From contig WHVD01000077.1 in the NCBI GenBank assembly GCA_015178975.1, forward strand, positions 186,001-250,000: 64,000 nucleotides of DNA, read 5' to 3'. The notes below the pieces were generated by a model. That model was given only the letters and a program-made list of their open reading frames with translations. It was not told the DNA's origin and searched no databases. The translations under genes and the position numbers were made by a program. Numbering within the stretch: the first letter of the stretch is position 1; each line of letters begins with the position of its first letter. The stretch is from Hysterangium stoloniferum (taxonomy: Eukaryota; Basidiomycota; Agaricomycetes; Hysterangiales; Hysterangiaceae). Shown piece after piece: positions 23,887 through 34,739 of this stretch.

Positions 23887-23893
23887 TTAAGTA

Positions 23894-25269
23894 AGAAGGT
23901 TGTCCACAATCATTATAATATCAAATGTTTACTAATAAAAGCAATATTGCTACAAAACTTCATTTTTAAATAGTGGTATGTATTATATTGTTAACCACCA
24001 ACCTTGAGAAATAATTCTCCATGTTACATCCTAAACAATTCAGAGCCAATTACAGCTGTTCCGGGTACATAGTGTGGAGTTTGAAAATCAATAAAAAAAT
24101 TCTGCTTTGGTCCCAAAAATAAATTGCCATGTAACTCCATAATGGGGAGGAAGTAAGATATAATACTTTGTATTCACCATATATATATATGGGGCAAGCT
24201 ATTCCTAGACTCAGAATTTCTTATTTCCTCTTATTTGACATTTGGACCTCTGTTAAAGAATCAGCTCCTCTGCCACAATTACACACTTTTTCTGTTTGAA
24301 ACTTAGGGAGAATAATATTGTATATTATATATAAAAGTATAAACAAGAATGGATGCCTATACAGGACAGAATGTAGGAAAAGGCCAGACCTACACTAATG
24401 CAGCATATAAGTGTCACCGTTCCCTACATTGCGTACTTTATAAGCGTCCATTCTTATTTAGACTTTTATATATAATATGTCATATTATTCTCCCCGGGTT
24501 TCAACCTAAACAAGTGTTCAATTGTGGCAGAGGAGCTGATTCTTTGACAGAGGTCTAAATGTTAAATAACAGGAAATAAGAAATTCTGATTATAGGAATA
24601 GCTTGCCCCATATATATCTATGTTTAATACAAATTATTATATCTTACTTCCTCTCCGTTATGGAGTTACAAGGCAATTTATTTTTGGGACCAAAGCAGAA
24701 TTCTTTTATTGATTTTCAAACTCCACACTACGTATCTGGAACAGCTGTAATAGAACCTATTGTATATGATTTTCCAAGTTATGTAAATACTTGCTAATAC
24801 TGTTGTTGGTAATTTGTTTTTTAAAAGCTAAACTGTAGTTATTTCCCAGTAAAATATATGAGATATCATTGGAGATTTTTCATCCTATAACTTTCTTGAT
24901 TAAGTGAAACCACCTATATATTCTTGGTATGTTGAATCAAGTAGAAATCTGTTCAGATTGACAGACCCATTCCAATGTAATACATATGTATTTAGAGATG
25001 TCAATGACATATGTACATATGCATGAAATGGATTATTTAAAAGAATATGCTTTTTAAAGGTCTTAATGTTTCAATCTACTGAACTCTCTCATAACCTATT
25101 CAGGTCCTGAAAGACTGAAAGATGCTTTGTTTCATAATATACAAATAAGTTTTAAACATTCCCAAAGTTTAAAAACCCAAAAATTATGTTTGAATCACAT
25201 CCCAGATGTTTAAATGACCTTTAGAGTATATTAAAATTTGATATACTCAATAGTTTTCAGATATCCTCC
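23894..25269. mobile_element. MITE of ~680 bp, interrupted by a nested palindromic element
   Basis: Flanked by TA (23892-23893, 25270-25271), with ends AGAAGG...CCTCC, the sequence outside 24053-24747 matches the inverted copy at 46993-47667 along its length. Removing the nested element gives about 680 bp, against 675 bp for the other copy. No coding capacity is seen. It inserted one base right of the target duplication of the preceding LTR element. Confidence 0.85.
24053..24747. mobile_element. Nested palindromic (foldback) element with TA duplication
   Basis: Ends are CAGCTGTTCC and GGAACAGCTG, flanked by TA (24051-24052, 24748-24749). The two halves are inverted copies over more than 300 bp (about 24053-24362 and 24425-24747) around a ~60-bp centre. 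The related copy at 47.5 kb has an uninterrupted TA at the matching position (47499-47500), which documents the insertion. CAG termini and the TA target suggest mobilisation by a Tc1/mariner-type transposase. No protein is encoded. Confidence 0.9.
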
Positions 25270-25271
25270 TA

Positions 25272-25604
25272 ACAGTTGGAACAATGGTTGGTAATACATA
25301 ATCTAACAACATTCTTTGGGTTTGAGTTGCTTGTCTTACCCTTGTATTCAGCTGAGACCGAATACCCGACCCTTTTGCATCCAGCTCTGTACCTATACCT
25401 TATATCCTAACATAGTCAGTGGTTTTTCTTTCATCTTAATGTTGGCTAAACTGGCCTTGACATCACTGGTAGCATTGTGTGGACCAAAGTTGACATTTTA
25501 ATTAGTAACTAAAAACAGGGAGTCATTAAGCCAGCCTGGTTCATGATCTGGAAGACGGACCAGTCCAAGTGTGAATCAATTCATGGCAGTACAGTGCAGG
25601 TACT
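25272..25604. other. Spacer, nothing recognised
   Basis: Sequence between the MITE and the solo LTR. A short plus-strand open stretch (about 25543-25604) runs into the LTR and may be part of an older element interrupted by it. I could not identify it. Confidence 0.3.
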
Positions 25605-26167
25605 TGTTACGACCCGTTCCCGGATGTTTCAATATCCGACTTCCGATCTCCCACTTTCGATATCCGATATCCGACTACGGAACATCATAGTTACCGTATC
25701 ATCCGCATTCTTCGTTTGTTCCGCATTTGGTAATTTGTCCGTTGACAAGTATTCACTCATTTGTTGTTGTATTCCCGTCTCGGAATATTGTCTTCCTAAT
25801 ATGTCTTATTGTATTTCCGTTTTAAGAACACTTCCGTTTCCGTCTTATTATGGTCTCAGTTTGTAGTACAATAACGAGTAGACTTATATTAGTTTCCGCG
25901 AATTTGTACTTTACTTTAGATCTGATATCGACTTAGTTTCTTATTCCTCCTCCCGTCTTTCTGTACGCTCGATATTCGGAACTCTTCGGAACTCTGAATA
26001 TCCATATCTTCCGTCGTTAGTTCACTTCCGAAATTAAGGACATTGAGCGTTTGCGTAGAGGCGCAGCACATAAGCTGAAGCCGACGTCCTGACCCTATCC
26101 ACGAGTTTCCGACTTCCCGGTGACTTCCCGATAGTTCCGGAATAAGTTCCCGACACGGCACTTAACA
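25605..26167 (+). repeat. Solo LTR, TSD GTACT
   Basis: It starts TGTTACGACCCGTTCCCGG, ends CGGCACTTAACA, and is flanked by GTACT on both sides (25600-25604, 26168-26172). It shares only the termini and the block GCAGCACATAAGCTGAAGCC (26064-26083) with the gypsy LTRs at 49-60 kb, so it is a different family. It keeps many CpG dinucleotides and looks comparatively young. Confidence 0.9.
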
Positions 26168-26172
26168 GTACT

Positions 26173-26600
26173 GTATGGTAGAGTGAAAATTACTTGCTCT
26201 TATCCATTGTGAATTCATTGGGCTAGTCACTGAAGTTCAGGTTGGACTGCAGCAGGAAAAGCCACAATTTGGAAGAGTCAGTGCTGTGAAAATATCAGGC
26301 TCTACCTTGGTGTATCAAACTGGTTTCCCTTTGCTATTCTCAAGGAAGTTGATGAGGTCCTTGAGTGCTGTCCTAAGATTCAGCTCTTCCATAATTGACA
26401 ATACTGAACTGTGCAAAGAGCTGAGAACTGGGCAGGCCACCACCAGGATGATTGCTATGATGTGAGCTACTGTATGAATGGTATGATGCAAACTATGGTG
26501 AGAAGGAGCAGGGTTAAGAACATTACCACCAGGACTTGGAGGAACAAGGAGAGGCTGAGGTGGACTCACCAGAGTTTGCATGGTCATAACATGGTCACAG
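26173..26600. other. Unassigned sequence right of the solo LTR
   Basis: If the solo LTR is removed this joins the spacer on its left. Open stretches exist on both strands (26315-26587 minus; 26411-26620 plus), but neither has a recognisable domain. Confidence 0.3.
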
Positions 26601-27071
26601 TGTTAAGATACAAGGACTAAAGCTAAAGGGTAATGTGACATTGGGGGTCCATGAGGTTAGTACATACTCAACTAGGAGGTCTAGGTCTACTACTCAAGTG
26701 GATCTTGGCTTCAATGTATGCATTGCACCCTTGCACAACTGTCAGGTTGCTCTAGTATTTGGAAACAAGCAAATAGTACACAGAGATAAGAAGACAAGTG
26801 GGTCAAAAGAAGCGTTGTGATGAAACAAGGGGTGCAAGGAGATTAAATGCAAGGTAACAGAAGAATACTAAATGGTGTGAGGTGGCAAAAAATGCATACA
26901 CATAGAATGTAGAATGGATGACAGGAAATCATTGGAACAAGAGCAGAATGGAATGACATGGCAGGGTGTTGCAGGCAGTGAGACCACAATTGGGGAGACT
27001 GATGTCAGGGTGCTGGAGGGGTGGTGGAGTGAGAACAGGTTGTAGTGCCCCAAAACATGAGGTTCTTAACA
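26601..27071 (-). repeat. Probable solo LTR, minus orientation
   Basis: It starts TGTTAAGATACAAGG and ends GGTTCTTAACA. The word CACAGTG occurs across both borders, but a clean 5-bp duplication cannot be set. A diverged form of the conserved LTR block (CTTGGCTTCAATGTATGCATTGC) lies at about 26705. CpG is almost absent. Confidence 0.5.
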
Positions 27072-27076
27072 CAGTG

Positions 27077-28321
27077 TTATTAACAGTGACTTGACAAATG
27101 GACATTCAGTGGTGTAGAGGTTTAGCTTCCTGACATCTTCTTGCCTGTCAGTCAGAGGATGGTGGTAGGCTATTGAGGAACAGTTTGTAAGCTTGAGCTT
27201 GAATACACAGTTAAGAACTAAACTTAAAAGATAGTTAGTACATAAGCCAACTGCAGTTGTCTTAGGACAAGTAGAGCTTGACTTTAACTTATGTGTTGCA
27301 CTGTCACATGAACTGTCTGAGATGCTCCAGTATTTCAAAACAAGAAAGAAGTAGGTTTTAGACTAAAGTAATTGACACTTAGCTAATAACCAGAGGTCCA
27401 GAGTCTAAGGTTGAAGGTGGTCTAAGTCTCAGACTTACCAAAGACCAGAGTACAAGGATAGAACTGATAGTGAGACTAGAACAGGTGAAACCTAAGCCAA
27501 TATTTGAACTAAAGAAAAGTACAATACAAGGAGGAGACTTTATACTAACTTAAGACAGAAAGGAGAATGGTACAAGATGAGACAGAGGTCCAAAAATGGA
27601 GTTACAAACAGTAAAGGAAGAGCAAGGCAAGGAAAACAAGTAACAGATCAAAATGATGAATATATGAGATAAACAGAAAACAATGAGAGTTTAGGAAAAA
27701 GAATGATACAATGGAATAATGGAATAATGGAAGGCCATCAGAACAGAAATGGAGGAGCATGGCAAAAGGAAACTGCTTGAAGATGAGTGTCAGGACACTG
27801 TCATTGGGGATGCTGATGTCAGAGGCACCAAGGGCAGATTGACAGAAAGGTGAATACTAAAAGCAGGTTCTGAAAAGGTGGAGGCAAAAATGCAACACTT
27901 GACTTGTTCACTGGAGGGGTTACTAAGATTTACGAAGAACTAGGTCAAGTAAAATCAAAGATTAAGATAGAGTCAACAGTATAAAACAATACCCCAGGAG
28001 GCCAAAGATATCATCATGCAAGCTCTTAAGACAAGAGAGGAGGAAATATAAGTTCATATTCAAACTGAGAACTCATAGCTTACAAGACAATGATTTATAT
28101 TAAAGAAATCAATATCAAAAGAGGTGACCAGAATGGGGGAAACAGAGGTGGGGAATAAATACAAACAAAACAGGTGTTTGGAAAGCCCTCAATATAATGT
28201 GGCAGAATACACAGAGTCATATACAAGGAATAGAAGGGAAATGTGGAATGGAACATCTGAATGATGAAATTTAAACCAAAGTGGAAGGTAATATACAAAG
28301 GTCACATGACAGGTATCAAGG
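27077..28321. other. AT-rich, LTR-like debris downstream of the NLR
   Basis: At about 27270-27300 another diverged LTR block appears (GACTTTAACTTATGTGTTGC), so at least one further minus-orientation LTR has decayed here. The rest, up to the NLR stop codon, is purine-rich on the plus strand with no gene. It includes the 3' untranslated region of the minus-strand NLR gene. Confidence 0.35.
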
Positions 28322-31300
28322 TCACCATCCAGTTGATGTTGTAATTGGGATGGCAGATAGAGAATTAGATACAGATTTTTCACAATTTTCCCAATTTGCA
28401 CCATGTACAAAATGTGTGAAGTCAAGGAGGGTACCTCTTCCCTTCTTGCCACATATGACAGCCCTACTACTTGGTCTCCAAAGAGTTGATTGGTGTTGAG
28501 GTGGGACCCAAAACATAAGATCACCAGAATGATTAGAGATCCAGCCTTGCCTATCCATTGGAAAGCTATCTGCAAATGACACTGTTATTGTAAAAGTCAA
28601 TTGAACAATAATATAAAGTAATAATATGAGACATACATGAGGATGGAATATCAAAAGTACTTAGGTTCTTTTGGAAGATGTTGGCCAAATCCCATAGTCT
28701 AAGGGTGTTGTCTTTAGATCCAGATACAATCAATCCTCCATCAGGAGAGACGGCAACACAGTTCACTCCAGCTATGTGACCTTCAAGTGGGCCACAGAGA
28801 CTAGTCCCTGTGGCTGGATCCCACAATCTGACAGTGTGATCATCAGATCCAGAGACAATGAACTTTCCATTGGAGAAGATGGTAATACAGGTCACTGCAT
28901 CAGTGTGGCCCTCCAGTGGGCCATGAGTATTTCTCCCTGTGACTGGATCCCACAGTCTGAGGGCACCATCCATAGAGCCAGAGACAATGAACTCCCCATT
29001 AGGGGAGATGGCAAGACACTGTACTCTATCTGTGTACCCTTCTAGTGGGCTATGGACACAGCTCCCTGTGGTTGGATCCCACAGTCTGAGTGTGTGATCA
29101 GAAGATCCTGAGATAATGAACTTTCTATCAGGAGAGATGGCAACACAGGTCACTTCATCTCTATGACCCTCCAGTGGGCCATGGATATTGCTTCCTGTGG
29201 CTGGATCCCACAGTCTGAGAGTATGATCAGAAGAACCAGAAACAATGAACTTTCCATCAGGGGAGATGGCAATACAGGTCACCCTATTTGTATGGCCTTC
29301 CAATGCATAGACACTACACTGTGTGGCTGGATCCCACAGTCTGAGGGTGTGATCATCAGATCCAGAGATAATGAACTTTCCATTAGAGGAGATAGCAGCA
29401 CAAGTCACATCATCTCTATGCCCCTCCAATGGGCTATGGATACTACTTCCTGTGGCTGGATCCCACAGTTTCAGAGTGTGATCCTTAGAGCCAGAGACAA
29501 TGAACTTTCCATCAGGGGAGATGGCAACACAGGTCACTTCATTTGTGTGACCTTTCAGTGTGCCATGAAGACTCTTTCCTGTTTCTACATCCCACATTCT
29601 GAGGGTGCCATCATTAGACCCAGAGACAATGAACTTGCTATCTGTGGAAACAGCAACACAGGTCACATCAGCTATGTGACCTTCTGGTGGGCCCTGGACA
29701 CTGCTATCTGTAGCTGGAGCCCATATTCTGAGGGTGCCATCATGAGAGCCAGAGACAATGAATTTTCCATCAGGGGAGATGGTGACAGAGATCACAGGAT
29801 GTATATGACCCTCCAGTGAGCCATGGACACTGCTCCCTGTGGCTGTGGCTGGATCCCACAGCCCAAGGGTGCAATCACTAGATCCAGATACAATGAACTC
29901 TCCATTAAGGGAGATGGCAACACATGTCACAGTATCTATGTGGCCCTCCAATGGGCCATGGACACTGCTCCCTGTAACTGGATCCCACAGTCTGAGAGTG
30001 TGATCATAAGATCCTGAGATAATGAACTTTCTATCAGGGGAGATGGCAACACAGGTCACTTCATTTCTATGACCCTTCAGTGGGCCATGAATATTGCTCC
30101 CTGTGGCTGGATCCCACAGTCTGAGAGTGTGATCAGAAGAACCAGAGACAATGAACTTTCCATCAGGGGAGATGGCAACACATGTTACCCCATTTGTATG
30201 GCCCTCCAATGTATAGACACCACACTGTGTGGCTGGATCCCACAGTCTAAGGGTGTGATCCCAAGATCCAGAGATGATGAACTTTCCATTAGGGGAGATG
30301 GCAACACAGGTCACTTCATCTCTATGACCCTTCAGTGGGCTATGGATACTACTTCCTGTGGCTGGATCCCACAGTCTGAGGGTATGATCTTTGGAGCCAG
30401 AGACAATGAGCTTCCCATCAGAAGAGATGCTGATACAGGTTACTCTATTTGTGTGACCTTCCAGTGGGCCATAAACACTTCTTCCTTTGGCTAGATCCCA
30501 CAGTCTGAGAGTATGATCCTCAGATCCAGAGACAATGAACTTTCCATCAGGGGAGATGGCAACACATTCCACTGAAGCTCTATGACCCTTCAGTGGGCCA
30601 TGGACACATGTTCCTGTAGCTGAATCCCAAAGCCTGAGAGTCCCATGACTACACCCAGAGACAATCAGTCTTCCATTAGGAGAGATTGCCACAGTGGTAA
30701 TTATAGAAGTATGCCCAGCTAAGACTTGTTGGACTCTTGGCCAAGTCTCATCCCCTCCATATTCCACTCTAAATAGTTGTGCATATTTTGGCCAATAGCA
30801 TCTTGATATAACTGATGTCTGTGGTGCAAATGGGAGAGCTGATAGATATATATGAGGTGTACTCTGCACCAAGATTGTTTTGAAAGTGGTACAAAATACA
30901 GCTGCATCCCTTACAAATTTTGCATCAGCATTGTGTAACTGTATATGAATTAGTAATTTAATATACATGTCAATATGAAAACAACATTCACCTCCATCCA
31001 TTGAGCAGCATCCAGCAACATTCCATCAACTCTTCCAACTTCATTACTTACACTGAGGACTTCTAGCCAGTAGAGAAAACTATTTTTGATGAAAGACTCC
31101 ATTTTTTCCAAAAGAATTAAGTTTCCTGGGCTGAAGTAGAGGTGATCCGCCCAAAATCGACAGGCATAAGCCAATTGGACACTAATGTTGGCTGCAACTT
31201 TATCATCCAAATCATCAATTGCCTCATTCAGCAGATATGATGTCTCAATCCCACATATATTGAATTTGAGCTCCTTGGACATGACATTGAAGATCATTGA

Positions 31301-33979
31301 TGTGAAATATTCACATTGCTGGCCTTGATCAATGAAATACTCCCCACTCCGACTTTCATCCATGAGAAAATCACGAAATGAAATGTGTAGAGGATGGATA
31401 GGAACTGAGGTCTCTGTAACACCGTGCAAAAGTGAACCTAGAGGTCTCAACAAACTTTGCACAATGTCACCCATGCCACCAGGCCAGCACAGAGCTATGA
31501 GTGCAGATATAGGTAGTGGTTCCTTGGCAAGTAATATTGTGCCCATCACCCTGAAATAGTTATTCATGCACTCCTTATCACTGGATGGAGATACCTGCTG
31601 GAGTATAGTCTTGTATAATCCATCTAACTGGTTCACTGATTTTAGAAAATTGTTCAGTTTCTGTCTAGGACTGTGACCTGTCTTCCCATCTTTAATGGCA
31701 CTACAAGCTACATAGGCCCATTGGAACAGTCCCCCTGCTTTATTCACCAAGAGTTGGTGCCATTCCCTATTTGGCCATCTACTGTTTAACTTCTCATCAA
31801 GACTATCCAATTCATTTGAGATAAACAATGAAATGTCATGTTCAGTAGAATCATCTTCAGTGTCTGGCATAGCCTTATATATAACATTGTCTTGGCGGTT
31901 CTGGAAGGCCTCTAAAATATCTGGCTCGGGCCGACTTGTGATGAGAATTCTAAAATTTTTGGGAATCCTCTTGATATTCTTAGACTTCCCCAAAAGCTTC
32001 AACAGGTTTCTACGGCAGTGGTCATCTTTATCAGGGCATTCATCCAATGCATCAATTACAATGAGAATGGGGTCTATTCTGTCCAATTGTTGGCCAGGTT
32101 GGAGAAAAAGCTTTTCAAATTGATCTTTCACTGCATTGGTGGAGCACAATGCAAGCTCATCTTTGACAATATTCCATAATGATTCCCTCCACTTGGAATC
32201 TAAGTCTGCTATGTCCCGAGAAAGGGTTCTGAAAAGGTTGCCTGCATGTAGACTCTCTGATTGATTTCTATCAAAGAAATATGAGGATCCAAGCCATTTG
32301 ACTTTATGGAACTCTGTGGCAATTGTATGAGCAATGGCTGATTTTCCAGATCCAGCCACACCATACAGAAAGAATACACGGGGAAAGTTCTCTTGAATGG
32401 GGTGATTGACCCAATCAATGATTTCCGAAATTATAGCTTCACGAGTACCTGGGAGACATCCTTTGTCGGAGTCGAACCTCGCATTCTTTGCATAATGAAT
32501 ATTATTCAGATCAATCTTAGCAGCTGGTGTCACATGTTAGTCTGGTATGAGTGTTAAAAAAAAAAATCAACAATACCCATGTGATTGATATCATCAAGGA
32601 CTTTGAAAACAAGTGTCTCGGTTTGGAGTACAGCAGTCCCCTGGAAGGCTTCTCGAATGTTCTTGAAGGCATCTTCATATGTCTTGATTGCCTCATTAAC
32701 AGTGCCAAATAGATTCTTGACCCCTCGGATCCCTTAAAAGGCTATATTAGTACAGATGAGAGATGTAGATGGAATAGTATAGCCTCACAAAAGTTCTTAT
32801 TAACAGCATACTTGTGAATGAATCTAGCACAGTCAGTGGTTTGTGATATCATTCGTTCAATGATTTCTTGCTGTGAAGCAATTCTGCCCAGATCTGCCTT
32901 TTCCGCTTCAATTACAACGGTGTACATGTCATTCATTGACACCAAGAGTCGTTTGATACGAGAGTCACGATTTATCTGAGCAATGATGACCTATTTCCAT
33001 ATTCAGTCATAGTGCGATTTTGTAATAAGAGTAACCACCTTTGGAATACTAGTAATTACGGTTAAGGCGGCTGGAGCAAAGAAGTGGACCTGTGTAGGAT
33101 GAATGAAGACAATTAGACCGGATCTAGATATGAGAAGAATGTAATACCTCAACTATTTTCTCTGCTATGTTTATAAACTCCTTGATCTTTGCGATCAATG
33201 GCAGCCAGACATCCGTTTCCGACGTCGTGTCCGAAACGCCAACTCCCGACATGAGTTTCATTTTCTTGTAAGTATTGTTAGCGTCTGAGACATCATCCGT
33301 CATCTGGCGTTTGTGGGCAGCTGCCGGAGAAGCCACGTTGGTTAACAGTGTGAACTGAAGCGTGATCACTAATTGCTGAGAAGGGGAGGAGTTATCAGCG
33401 TTCGTGAGATTTAAATTTATAACTGCCATGTATTTTAGTGGTGGGACAGACCATGGTTACATAAATAGACACATGCCTTGAGGTGATTCGTCACCGACAA
33501 GTGAAAAAATAGACGTAGTCATTCCAGCGATGTCTTCCACAGTTCCGAAGATGTCTTTCTTTGCACAGACTTTGAATGATAACTGGGATCCGTCGGTTAT
33601 ATAACTTATCTCAAATTAGGAATGTCGCAATCGCCACCATGGCAATGTAAGGAAACATACATATAAAAGTTATCGCCCCAAGCGATGCTTGGTCCTCCTG
33701 GTTTCTCCGCCGTTTCATGAACGAGGTCATCCACTGACAATTGTATATAATACTTTCGTTTGAAATTCGTGGGCTTGGGCTTGGGAATATTACGAGCAGT
33801 GATATCTACCCGAGGAGTAAGTAGTCGATCGAGGTATTGCGGATATCGTGTTCACACCTTTAATGCCAACCTTGATCGGCGTCGGGGTATCACTGCTCAC
33901 AATTTCGTATCGTTAACGTTGTACAGTGACGCAAACTCGTAAAATACCTTATCGAAACGGTATTGTCTGCAGTAGTCAT
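28322..33979 (-). CDS. C2-NACHT-WD40 NLR-type receptor (eleven exons)
   Basis: Exons on the minus strand: 33948-33979, 33858-33892, 33661-33805, 33477-33604, 33148-33422, 33039-33089, 32789-32990, 32577-32732, 30992-32523, 28637-30938 and 28322-28569. Phases agree throughout, giving about 1701 residues without stops. Domains: C2-like N-terminus (about 10-145; ITARNIPKPKPTNFKRKYYI); helical linker (about 195-340; VHFFAPAALTVITSIPK, IREAFQG); NACHT NTPase with P-loop GVAGSGKS (about 396-403) and Walker B ILIVIDALDEC (about 494-504); 16 WD40 repeats of about 43 residues (about 927-1615); and the C-terminal tail typical of basidiomycete NACHT-WD proteins (FWVPPQ..., FVHGANW). Such proteins are cytoplasmic nonself receptors or incompatibility proteins: ligand binding by the WD surface, NTP-driven oligomerisation, signalling by the N-terminal domain. 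Intron 4 would use a GC donor. Start and splice sites are my reading. Confidence 0.9.
28680..30720 (-). repeat. 16 tandem WD40-coding repeats (~129 bp units)
   Basis: The unit, about 43 codons, carries GHxxxVTCVAISPDGKFIVSG, then DHTLRLWDPATG. Many neighbours are nearly identical at DNA level, a sign of recent unequal exchange or gene conversion. Units 3-6 resemble units 10-13 in order (the same SIHSPL, ATQC.VY, SNIHGPL and PDRKFIISG variants), which points to duplication of a four-repeat block. Variation concentrates at fixed positions such as the two residues after GH and the residue after SGS. Confidence 0.9.
33423..33476 (-). other. Possible GC-AG intron in the NLR gene
   Basis: Between exons 4 and 5 the only junction that preserves phase and continues the C2-like domain uses donor GCATGT and acceptor GGCAG. 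All other introns of this gene are GT-AG. If the splice is wrong, the alternative is a start at the ATG at 33429 with loss of the N-terminal C2-like part. Confidence 0.5.
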
Positions 33980-34483
33980 TGTTTCACCAAAGTTTGAAAC
34001 TGTTATAGTCTCTGTTACAAGCGTTAGCCTATGGGGTTCAAGATGGAGACAAACGCACCAAGATGAGTTCTTGAAAGAGTGGTTTGTGGCGAGGGTGAGA
34101 GGTGGGTGGCAACAACTTGGCGCTTCTCACGGCTGCGCGTCTATGCGGGGTACGGATCTAAAGTTCATTAATAGCCTCCTGTCCTAAAGCGGAGATAAGA
34201 ATGTGGTGACAAGTGCCGCACGATCCCTTGCTTGCCGGGCGTAGTTCGGCACTGAGCGTATGGAGGACTCCCACGCCTTTTGTTTTCTTACGACGACTCT
34301 ATCGATCCACAGTCGTCAACATTTTCGCTCATTGACGTGTTATCATTCTTTTAAAACTTTTCTACTTGGTTTACCCACCCACCCTTGCCCTCAAGTTGAG
34401 GACAGTAGTAATAAAGCAGTCATCTATCTCAGAGATTAAAGATAACGGATCATATTAGCGTATTAATAAAGCGAGAGCTGTAA
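33980..34483. other. Intergenic region upstream of the NLR
   Basis: This should contain the promoter of the minus-strand NLR. CpG content is high relative to the flanking transposon islands. A short plus-strand open stretch at 33963-34187 has no recognisable domain. No TATA box is convincing. Confidence 0.35.
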
Positions 34484-34640
34484 ATGCACGAGGAGACCCG
34501 CCCTCCCGGCGAGTCTTCCCACCCATACACGCTCTCCCTCTACCCAACCATACAGCTCCTCGCACAGAAACAGTCCAAATTGGACAAGGCTAGACGATAC
34601 GATATACAGAGAACAAGTTTATCGAATTACAGGAGGTGAA
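34484..34640 (+). other. Short ORF of unknown nature
   Basis: An ATG at 34484 opens a ~52-codon frame (starting MHEETRPPGESSHPYTLSLY). It ends directly before the pseudogene copy of the F-box-like gene and has no match in that gene that I can see. It could be an exon of a lost gene or chance. Confidence 0.2.
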
Positions 34641-34739
34641 TAGAGCAATTGATATGGTGAGTTGAACATTTGTGCTTTGTGCTGGTAAAGTGTAATTCGA
34701 GTGCTCTAAGCATCGTTCTATAGCGTCGCATTCCTCGTC

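Noticed and set aside
28776..30494. Series of plus-strand ORFs with repeated CGWIPQSE-like peptides
   Set aside because: They are the antisense shadow of the WD40 repeats on the minus strand; their periodicity follows the repeats and they have no exon signals.
28680..30720. Regular ~129-bp repeats considered as a minisatellite or CRISPR-like array
   Set aside because: Each unit encodes a WD40 repeat in one continuous frame; the context is eukaryotic and there are no spacer-repeat features.
31332..32123. Plus-strand ORFs opposite the NACHT exon
   Set aside because: Shadows of a clear NACHT domain with intact Walker motifs on the other strand.
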